From a virus: 25,413 bases of DNA. Of this stretch, positions 19,975 to 25,413 are shown piece by piece; the first letter of the stretch is position 1; every line of letters begins with the position of its first letter. The DNA is taken from positions 1 to 25,413 of IMG/VR virus record IMGVR_UViG_3300046471_000161; one strand, given 5' to 3'. The translations under genes and the position numbers were made by a program. The notes below the pieces were generated by a model. That model made no database searches, was not told the DNA's origin, and saw only the letters and a program-made list of their open reading frames with translations.

Positions 19975-20751
19975 ATGTCCGCACAACAGATCGACGAAAA
20001 GAAACTCGAGCGCGCGATTCGCAAGATCAAGCACTGCCTGGCATTGGCGCAGAGTGTCAACGAGAACGAGGCTGCAACGGCGCTTCGGCAGGCACAGGCG
20101 CTGATGCGCGAGTACCGGCTGACCGAAATGGATGTGAAGCTGAGCGACGTCGGCGAAGTCGAGTCGCAATTCTACCGGGCCGAACGCCTGCCGACGTGGG
20201 AGCGGAACCTGAGCGGTGCAGTTGCCCACGTTTTCGGGTGCACCTCTTTGTACGGTCGGCAGTACTGCAGTGAAAAGGATCGAATCATCGCCCGCACTTC
20301 CTTCGTGGGGGTGACACCTGCACAGCACATCGCGCTGTATGCGTTTGAAGCGCTGCTGACAAAGCTAAAATTTGCCCGCAAGGAATACGTGGCAATGGTG
20401 CGTTCGGGTGTCTACCGCAGCTCCTTCTCAGCCGAGACGGCAGGCGACCACTTCGCCCTCGCATGGGTCAACGAGGTTTACGGAAAGCTTAGCGCCCTTG
20501 TACCGAAAGACGAAGACGATATCACGTCAGCAAGCGATGGCCGCGACATCATCGCCGTCGAAGCTCAAGACAAGACACTGATCACCGAGTACCTTGCAAA
20601 CAAAGGAGTGGGCAAAGCCCGTAAAGCGCGCGATGTCGACATCGACCTTAATGCGCAAATCGCGGGAATGCTTGCCGGCCGCAGGGTTGATCTACATGCC
20701 GGCATTGCGCGCGGCTGCGACGAAACCCTAACTCTATCCGTAACCGCCTGA
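19975..20751 (+). CDS. DUF2786-domain phage protein
   Basis: The 258-aa product from ATG 19975 has GAGGATCC upstream. Residues ~10-50 (KLERAIRKIKHCLALAQSVN, EAATALRQAQALMREYRLTE) are a clear DUF2786 domain, common in phage and plasmid proteins and of unknown biochemistry. The remainder (SFVGVTPAQHIALYAFEALL, YRSSFSAETAGDHFALAWVN) is the family's usual C-terminal half. It is a core gene of the pL operon, in the region where lambda carries recombination genes; no exo/bet pair is seen. Confidence 0.87.
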   Translation: MSAQQIDEKKLERAIRKIKHCLALAQSVNENEAATALRQAQALMREYRLTEMDVKLSDVGEVESQFYRAERLPTWERNLSGAVAHVFGCTSLYGRQYCSEKDRIIARTSFVGVTPAQHIALYAFEALLTKLKFARKEYVAMVRSGVYRSSFSAETAGDHFALAWVNEVYGKLSALVPKDEDDITSASDGRDIIAVEAQDKTLITEYLANKGVGKARKARDVDIDLNAQIAGMLAGRRVDLHAGIARGCDETLTLSVTA

Positions 20752-20781
20752 CTCTTACTCACTTACTGCTTAATGTGGCTT

Positions 20782-20976
20782 TTACCCATTGCCATGGTCA
20801 AATCCACCTCCGTCGACCAGCTGGACCTCAAACTGTGCTCCCGGAATACCCGGTGAAGAGGCGACCCATCGAATCACATGCCGGGCACTGCATTTTGGGC
20901 AGGGAATTTCGATTTGATCCTTGCTGTCATCCAGATCGAACCGAAGTTCTTCATCACACTTTTTGCATCTGGCCAT
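20782..20976 (-). CDS. Small zinc-ribbon protein
   Basis: The 64-aa protein MARCKKCDEELRFDLDDSKD has CKKC near the start and CPKC around residue 26, a four-Cys zinc ribbon. An ordinary beta tail (GAQFEVQLVDGGG) follows. GAGGATGCTCAG precedes the ATG. It may bind nucleic acid or just be a structural zinc protein; it is downstream of the DUF2971 gene on the same strand. Confidence 0.75.
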   Translation of the reverse strand: MARCKKCDEELRFDLDDSKDQIEIPCPKCSARHVIRWVASSPGIPGAQFEVQLVDGGGFDHGNG

Positions 20977-21063
20977 CTGAGCATCCTCACAAAGGTATCA
21001 GCTCAGCATAGCGCCTCCCCGCTTCTTCGAATCACGTCAGTCATGTGATGCCGGGACTACGAA

Positions 21064-21846
21064 TTATGACCGATAGGGAATGTCGGAAAAAACGATAGGC
21101 AAATTGCGCAAACCGCAGGCGTAGAGAAGAGATTCCAAAGACCTTCCTGCGAGTTCTTGATTTGAGACTGGACCAACGTGGATCGCTAATACGCTCTCAA
21201 TCGGAAAATCGATTTCCATATATGGAATTAGGTAATCACCGCGTGCGCGGTGAAGCACACCTGAACGCTCATAGTCGCTTTTACCAATAATGCGGACTTC
21301 GTGCTCGGCTTCAAAATGATTGTTTTTAATAATACTTATCCCAGCAGTAAACGCCTGCAAATGATCTGTCGGAGTATTTAGTTTTGACGTCATATAAACG
21401 GAAGATTTATCCACCAAACTCCTTATCAACCCTTCTGAATGATATTTTTTATCTACAGAATCATAAATACATTCATAAAGAGCGTGCTTCTTCTCCAGCT
21501 CAGACCTTGAAAACTCAATAGCGAAATTCCCGTAAGCCCTCCATTGACTTAATAAATTTCTAGCCCTACTAAAAGAACAAGTGTACAAATTGTTGCTGTG
21601 TGCGAAATCTTTATATGCTTGTAACACACCCTTAGTATAAGCAAGTCCTGCCTTGAACCGCTCTATCTCAGGCTCAGCATCAAAGGCCCACTCATCAGCA
21701 CGCTTTGATACCACCGCCAGTCCTTCCTGGAACTCTTGAGAGTCATTCAGAAACCCAATATTTGTCAGCCACAGTTTCTTGCTTTTGATAATTGCGGCGA
21801 CCGCGGATATGTCCGTGTAATGGTACAAAGAATCATTATTAGACAT
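21064..21846 (-). CDS. DUF2971 family protein (cargo)
   Basis: The 260-aa protein begins MSNNDSLYHYTDISAVAAII at ATG 21846, behind GGAGCGCTTA. The opening LYHYTDISAVAAIIKSKKLW followed by FLNDSQEF, later YTCSFSRARNLLSQWRAYGN and HEVRI, is the DUF2971 signature. The HYT...I..K.LW start resembles the NAD-binding face of ADP-ribosyltransferase folds such as DarT; this link is inference. DUF2971 genes are frequent in accessory and defence regions. The gene is A+T-rich and faces against the operon. A plausible promoter (TTGGTT, 18 bp, TAGGTT) lies in the 74-bp divergent gap. Confidence 0.85.
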   Translation of the reverse strand: MSNNDSLYHYTDISAVAAIIKSKKLWLTNIGFLNDSQEFQEGLAVVSKRADEWAFDAEPEIERFKAGLAYTKGVLQAYKDFAHSNNLYTCSFSRARNLLSQWRAYGNFAIEFSRSELEKKHALYECIYDSVDKKYHSEGLIRSLVDKSSVYMTSKLNTPTDHLQAFTAGISIIKNNHFEAEHEVRIIGKSDYERSGVLHRARGDYLIPYMEIDFPIESVLAIHVGPVSNQELAGRSLESLLYACGLRNLPIVFSDIPYRS

Positions 21847-21920
21847 TAAGCGCTCCATTTATTGCCCAATTAAAATTAACCTAGCCTATCTGATTTTGCT
21901 AAACCAAACGAGGTTGTCCC

Positions 21921-22412
21921 ATGCCCACAGAAAACAAACCGGCCGAGCTGTTTCCGAGCTTGGCGACTGGCGCCGCGCTTGATGCTTCGACCTGGACGGA
22001 CTTCGTAGAACGCCTCAGTTATGACTGCAACGGCGCCGGCGTTAAGTGGCACCACACAGCAGCCCTGCTGCTAGCAGATATTGAGCGCGTCGATCGCGTT
22101 GGACTTATCAAACACTGGCCGGTAAAGCGGGATGAAAACGGCATGTTCTGGCACCCGGATCTGCCGTCTTTCGATAAGGGTGACGGCGACAAGTGCGAGA
22201 AATGGCTCGCCGAACAGAGTTTAGTTGTGAAGATGTCCAGCATTGAGGACGCCCCGGACGAGATCTCGGAGCGCTACTTTGACTCCCAAAATCCGGACTG
22301 CGGCTATTGGGAACCCGATCGTCCAGATGGCGAAGGCTGGTTCTGCCTTTCGATTCACGACACTGACGATGGCCCGGTCTGTTGGTGGGCGCGACGCGAG
22401 GTGACGCAATGA
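21921..22412 (+). CDS. Unknown 163-aa acidic phage protein
   Basis: ATG 21921 (MPTENKPAELFPSLATGAAL) follows GAGG. The protein is acidic and Trp-rich (HPDLPSFDKGDGDKCEKWLA, GYWEPDRPDGEGWFCLSIHD). No family is recognised. It is part of the plus-strand pL operon and resembles small cytosolic proteins common in Pseudomonas phages. A 17-codon frame (22409-22462) overlaps its stop and may be the broken start of a following gene. Confidence 0.72.
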   Translation: MPTENKPAELFPSLATGAALDASTWTDFVERLSYDCNGAGVKWHHTAALLLADIERVDRVGLIKHWPVKRDENGMFWHPDLPSFDKGDGDKCEKWLAEQSLVVKMSSIEDAPDEISERYFDSQNPDCGYWEPDRPDGEGWFCLSIHDTDDGPVCWWARREVTQ

Positions 22413-22443
22413 TCTTCGCCCCGCTCTACACGGCATACCTCAT

Positions 22444-22662
22444 CTACAAAGGGCCTCGGTGACAGCCAGTAAGCAAACCTCTTCGCTTCGCGTCATTCAA
22501 AAGCTCGCGCCCCACAATTCGCGCAAGGACCTCCGGCGGTGAAGCCCCAACAACGGCGTATTTCGAGTCAAAGGTTGATCGAACATGAATCATGCCTTTA
22601 TCGACGGAATAGGAAATCGTGTAGCTCTGCCCTTCGAAATCAATTTCTAAAGTCCCTCGCAT
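22444..22662 (-). CDS. Unknown 72-aa protein (cargo)
   Basis: ATG 22662 (MRGTLEIDFEGQSYTISYSV) follows CAGGAG, a strong site. The N-terminal half is a beta meander (GMIHVRSTFDSKYAVVGASP), and the end is a short helix (EVLARIVGRELLNDAKRRGL). No family is recognised. It overlaps the tiny plus-strand frame at 22409 and opposes the operon, like the other cargo genes. Confidence 0.68.
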   Translation of the reverse strand: MRGTLEIDFEGQSYTISYSVDKGMIHVRSTFDSKYAVVGASPPEVLARIVGRELLNDAKRRGLLTGCHRGPL

Positions 22663-22755
22663 AGCAACTCCTGCGCTTTTGATCTTGAAACCCTAACCGT
22701 AGACCCATTCTCTCGACTCAACAGCCTGCCGGTGTAAGGCGGGTGAGGAATCCTC

Positions 22756-23004
22756 ATGCCCGAATTAACGTACGACCAGAAGCTGGTGGATTACGCAACG
22801 GCACCGAAAGCATCGGTCGGCACCATCTGCCAGATCGAGAACGGCGATTTCGTTAAGCACTGGTGCGGGAAGCTGCGCGGCAAGTTCATTCAGGTCGGCC
22901 CCACTTGGAAGGCCGCGACAAAGCAGCAAGCAATCGAAAAGGCTCGGGAGTTTCGCGAGCAGTGCCGGGCAGAAGCAAAAGCGAAAGGTTTGTTGCCCGC
23001 ATAA
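22756..23004 (+). CDS. Unknown 82-aa phage protein
   Basis: ATG 22756 (MPELTYDQKLVDYATAPKAS) follows GAGGAATCC. The protein is basic and helical at its end (QQAIEKAREFREQCRAEAKA). No family is recognised. It is 43 bp before the DUF4224 gene and probably transcribed with it and the integrase. Confidence 0.7.
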   Translation: MPELTYDQKLVDYATAPKASVGTICQIENGDFVKHWCGKLRGKFIQVGPTWKAATKQQAIEKAREFREQCRAEAKAKGLLPA

Positions 23005-23047
23005 CCATCACCAACTTCTACCGCCAGGCGCGGCATGGAGCATCACA

Positions 23048-23290
23048 ATGGAAACTGAAATTCTCTCCGACGAGGAACTGGCCGCCCTCACCGGCTACAA
23101 GGCCCGGGCCTACCAGCGCCGCTGGCTGATTGATCGCCAGTGGGTGTTCGTCGAAAGCCGCGGCAAGCGCCCTCTAGTGGGCCGCATGTATGCCCGCATG
23201 AAGCTGGGCATGATCAGCCCTACGATTGCCGATACGAACCCGCCGCCGGCTGCACCGGTATGGACACCAGACTACTCGCGAGTGAATTGA
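23048..23290 (+). CDS. DUF4224 protein, likely excisionase/directionality factor position
   Basis: The 80-aa protein METEILSDEELAALTGYKAR has the DUF4224 pattern (LSDEEL..LTGYK...Q..WL) followed by basic residues (SRGKRPLVGRMYARMKLGM). DUF4224 genes usually sit directly before phage integrases, as here (one base between stop and ATG), and are suggested to help integration or excision. GGAGCATCACA precedes the ATG. Confidence 0.85.
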   Translation: METEILSDEELAALTGYKARAYQRRWLIDRQWVFVESRGKRPLVGRMYARMKLGMISPTIADTNPPPAAPVWTPDYSRVN

Positions 23291-23291
23291 T

Positions 23292-24341
23292 ATGCGCCCC
23301 CGCAAGGCCGACACACGCAGCTTGCCGCCTCGGATGTACCAGTGGACACGAACACGAAAAAGCGGAAAGATTTGGATCGCCTATTACTATTTGGATATGA
23401 CAGGCAAGGCGATCCCGCTGGGCAAGGATCTGGACTTGGCCCGGGTCAAATGGGCGGAGCTGGAGGCGAAGGAAAAGCCGCTTGATCTGCGCACTATGAA
23501 AGGCATCTTCGACCGATATATCCGCGACATCGTATCGAAGAAAGCGGCACGGACGCAGAAGGACAACTTGGCGGAGATCAAGCAGCTTCGGCCCATGTTC
23601 GACAGCGCTCCCATCGACTCAATCACCCCAGCAACTATCGCAGGGTACCGCGACGCGCGGACCGCCAAGGTTCGCGCGAATCGCGAGATTGCAACCCTCT
23701 CCCACGTTTTCAACATTGCTCGAGAATGGGGACTGACGACCAAAGAAAATCCCTGCCAGGGCGTGCGAAAAAACAAGGAAACGCCGAGGGACTATTACGC
23801 AAATGATTTGGTTTGGGATGCTGTTTACATGAAGGCAGCTCAAGAGCTGAAGGACGCGATGGACTTGGCCTATCTGACCGGGCAAAGACCGGCAGATGTC
23901 CTAGTCATGAGGAAGGACGATGTCGAGGGAAATTACTTGGGTGTGCAGCAGAACAAGACACACAAAAAGCTGCGTATCCAGATGACTGACGGTGATGAGC
24001 CAAACAGTCTGGGCCTGTTGATCGGGAAAATGGCCGAGCGCAATGCTCAGCACATTTGCAGCTATTTGATCGTGAGCGCACGCGGCAAGCGGATGACCGC
24101 GAAGATGCTTCGCGATCGATGGGACGACGCCAGAGAAAGGGCCAAGAAAGAAGCTGAAGAAAAAGGCGATGTTCAGCTGGCTGAGAAAATCGGAGGCTTC
24201 CAGTTCAGAGACATCAGGCCGAAAGCGGCGTCGGAAATCCTCGACGTCGGCGATGCGAGCCTACTCTTGGGACACACCAAAGGAGACATTACCGAGCGCG
24301 TATATCGACGAATTGGCGCCATTGCCAAGCCATCGAAATAG
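23292..24341 (+). CDS. int: Phage integrase, tyrosine recombinase
   Basis: The 349-aa protein begins MRPRKADTRSLPPRMYQWTR. An N-terminal arm-binding part is followed by a SAM-like core-binding domain (residues ~65-165, DLRTMKGIFDRYIRDIVSKK). The catalytic domain has Arg199 in LTGQRP, Arg309 in FRDIRPKAAS, His328 in LLGHT and Tyr338 in RVYRRIG. Where many relatives have His in box II (HxxR), this one has Arg306; I recall the same FRDxRxKA form in related phage integrases, so it is probably active. It ends 124 bp before the tRNA-Ser fragment, as expected for site-specific integration there. Confidence 0.95.
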   Translation: MRPRKADTRSLPPRMYQWTRTRKSGKIWIAYYYLDMTGKAIPLGKDLDLARVKWAELEAKEKPLDLRTMKGIFDRYIRDIVSKKAARTQKDNLAEIKQLRPMFDSAPIDSITPATIAGYRDARTAKVRANREIATLSHVFNIAREWGLTTKENPCQGVRKNKETPRDYYANDLVWDAVYMKAAQELKDAMDLAYLTGQRPADVLVMRKDDVEGNYLGVQQNKTHKKLRIQMTDGDEPNSLGLLIGKMAERNAQHICSYLIVSARGKRMTAKMLRDRWDDARERAKKEAEEKGDVQLAEKIGGFQFRDIRPKAASEILDVGDASLLLGHTKGDITERVYRRIGAIAKPSK

Positions 24342-24464
24342 CCCCAAAAACCGTTACAAAACTCAAAATCCGCCCCTTGTAGAATGCGGGCTGTAGAGGT
24401 GTCAAAAAATAAACGTATCGTAACGAAAAGCGGCTACAGGCCCCGATTTCATTGGCTTTGCATA

Positions 24465-24525
24465 TCGGTCTTGAAAACCGTCGACTGTAACAGGTCCATG
24501 AGTTCGAATCCCATCGCCTCCGCCA
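24465..24525 (+). other. Attachment site: 3' part of tRNA-Ser(UGA), prophage-host junction
   Basis: From about 24465 the sequence follows a tRNA: anticodon arm with loop CTTGAAA (anticodon TGA at 24472-24474), a long class-II variable arm, T arm (GTTCGAATC) and acceptor end CGCCTCC-G-CCA ending at 24525. The 5' half (D arm and 5' acceptor strand) is absent, so this is the copy left at the int-side end. The functional tRNA should be at the other prophage end, outside the window. The exact crossover inside the 61-bp segment is unknown. Confidence 0.88.
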
Positions 24526-24535
24526 TATTTGGTAC

Positions 24536-24567
24536 CGACAAAGCCCTGATTATTCAGGGCTTTGTCG
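24536..24567 (+). terminator. Terminator downstream of the tRNA-Ser fragment
   Basis: A perfect 14-bp stem CGACAAAGCCCTGA with its complement (24536-24549 and 24554-24567) around TTAT is followed by TTT. It is the natural terminator of the host tRNA gene, so host DNA begins here. Confidence 0.88.
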
Positions 24568-24827
24568 TTTCTGGCGTCCTGAAAAATTTCCTTTCTGCCA
24601 GCAAGCCTTGAGCGTTTACTGCTGCCGATCGCAGCGTCATGCCCAGAACCAGCTCCTTGATGAAGGCCTGGCTAATAATTGCGGTGTTCATGAACACCTG
24701 GCCACCCGTCAAGGGACGTGAAGCGCGTCGCTGACGCAAGCTTCTCCTCCGCTATCACGTTCTCATTGCCACGATGCTGGCCGTGTTGTGATATGCCTTC
24801 AGCACTTCGCTGATTGCGCCAGTGCCG
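24568..24827. other. Interval after the prophage end without a convincing gene
   Basis: A minus-strand frame (24554-24739, containing MNTAIISQAFIKELVLGMTL) runs into the tRNA terminator and lacks a clear ribosome site. It may be a remnant of a host gene or chance. Nothing else is recognised. Confidence 0.4.
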
Positions 24828-24911
24828 TCATCCTCTCGCCACACCGCTTGCAGGGCCTCTCGCACACCCCGCCAACATCACTACCGCCAGCGCTACTATC
24901 AAAATCCGCAT
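24828..24911 (-). CDS. Very short lipoprotein-like frame
   Basis: ATG 24911, two bases after the upstream gene's stop and behind AAGGAGTAAAT, gives 27 residues starting MRILIVALAVVMLAGC. LAGC is a perfect lipobox, so a lipidated peptide of about 12 residues would remain. It may be a tiny entericidin-like lipoprotein or the stump of a longer one cut by mutation. Confidence 0.4.
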   Translation of the reverse strand: MRILIVALAVVMLAGCARGPASGVARG

Positions 24912-24913
24912 AT

Positions 24914-25240
24914 TTACTCCTTGTGGTCTCGCACGCTGAAGGTGAAGAAATAGAACGAAATTTTCTCGTCCTCAAGATCCCTCAGCTCGTACCGGACTCT
25001 ATCAAGTCCATCGTCGATTCGAGTTACGACGAGGTCCATGAATTGGGTTAGCCCGCCACCGAAGCCGCTTAGGTTCAGTGCGCTCACGTCACGAAAAACA
25101 GCCGTCACACGCTCGGTTTCTGGATCATCGGAGGAAGACATACTCAGCGTGAGTTTGTATTTGAAATCCACCATTTCGAGCTGCATCGAAGCTACGCAGT
25201 TATTCTCGAAAAAAAGCTGATTGAGGCGAGACAGTTCCAT
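24914..25240 (-). CDS. Unknown 108-aa protein outside the prophage
   Basis: ATG 25240 (MELSRLNQLFFENNCVASMQ) follows CGAGGTTGTAA. The protein appears to be a small alpha/beta domain with alternating hydrophobic strands (MVDFKYKLTLSMSSSDD, RVTAVFRDVSALNLSGFGGG). No signal peptide or known motif is seen. It is the middle of three minus-strand frames that touch each other. It may be host or part of another element; the family is not recognised. Confidence 0.68.
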   Translation of the reverse strand: MELSRLNQLFFENNCVASMQLEMVDFKYKLTLSMSSSDDPETERVTAVFRDVSALNLSGFGGGLTQFMDLVVTRIDDGLDRVRYELRDLEDEKISFYFFTFSVRDHKE

Positions 25241-25306
25241 TTACAACCTCGAGGAAAAATCAGGTGGTGCACATACCGTAGCCAACGCTCCTACGACCAG
25301 TTTCAT
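25241..25306 (-). CDS. Very short frame with signal-peptide-like start
   Basis: ATG 25306 behind CAGGAG encodes MKLVVGALATVCAPPDFSSR then L. The start looks like a lipoprotein signal peptide, but the frame stops two bases before the next ATG. Either it is a coupling leader or a truncated lipoprotein gene. Nothing is seen in 25307-25413. Confidence 0.3.
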   Translation of the reverse strand: MKLVVGALATVCAPPDFSSRL

Positions 25307-25413
25307 GAAGGTCGCTCCTGTGAGAAAGAATGCACGATATCACCGGTTTTACCTCGATGAGCCCTGCACGCTTCGAAAATCCTCTCTCCGGCGCGGTATC
25401 ACAATTCAACAGC

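Noticed and set aside
22409-22462. 17-codon plus-strand frame (MIFAPLYTAYLIYKGPR)
   Set aside because: Starts in the stop of the preceding gene but is too short to claim; it may be the stub of a lost membrane-protein gene.

Overview
The window is most of a temperate, lambda-type (cos-packaging, long-tail-style) prophage in a Pseudomonas chromosome, probably of the fluorescens/syringae side of the genus. The genus call rests on remembered families: a CP76-type CII, a DUF1364 protein, a GpA-type terminase, DUF4224 plus integrase, and the 3' part of a serine tRNA(UGA) used as attachment site. No database search was possible. The tRNA fragment followed by a tRNA-style terminator fixes one prophage end at about 24,525; the other end lies beyond the left edge.

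Layout. 1-3,790 (minus strand) is the start of the late operon: small terminase, large terminase, gpW joiner and a portal cut by the window edge. 3,791-4,212 has no gene but carries repeated TGTCAAC heptamers and is the likely cos region. A holin (4,213-4,533), two tandem terminators and a possible late promoter lie before an A+T-rich cargo gene (4,806-6,326) with a PD-(D/E)XK nuclease motif. 6,450-11,285 (minus) is the early lytic operon, read Cro, CII, O-like protein (with an iteron array inside the gene), P-like protein, a 69-aa protein, DUF1364, a second tyrosine recombinase, a zinc-binding protein and a Q-type antiterminator. Nearly every junction overlaps or is only a few bases long.

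The switch sits at 11,290-14,700. Three operators of consensus TAGCAGCGCTGCTA lie between cro and cI, and two more at 14,654-14,689 form the pL side. pR and pL have the same geometry, with an operator across the spacer and -10. Between cI and pL, in the slot lambda uses for rexAB, are a nonsense-split small membrane gene and a two-gene unit (212-aa unknown protein; HTH plus ImmA/IrrE-type zinc protease). That unit has its own strong sigma70 promoter and a perfect inverted repeat over the -10 and ribosome site: a good candidate for an immunity, exclusion or toxin-antitoxin module.

14,995-24,341 is the pL operon (plus strand) ending in a DUF4224 protein and the integrase. It is repeatedly interrupted by single genes on the opposite strand (DUF5677-like, two-TM coiled-coil, DUF2971, zinc-ribbon and unknown proteins), mostly with good ribosome sites and several visibly A+T-rich. 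These look like separately acquired cargo ('morons'). Two decayed genes and a 33-bp direct repeat show active recombination there. Beyond the attachment site, 24,568-25,413 is presumed host or neighbouring accessory DNA with one 108-aa gene and two very short signal-peptide-like reading frames.
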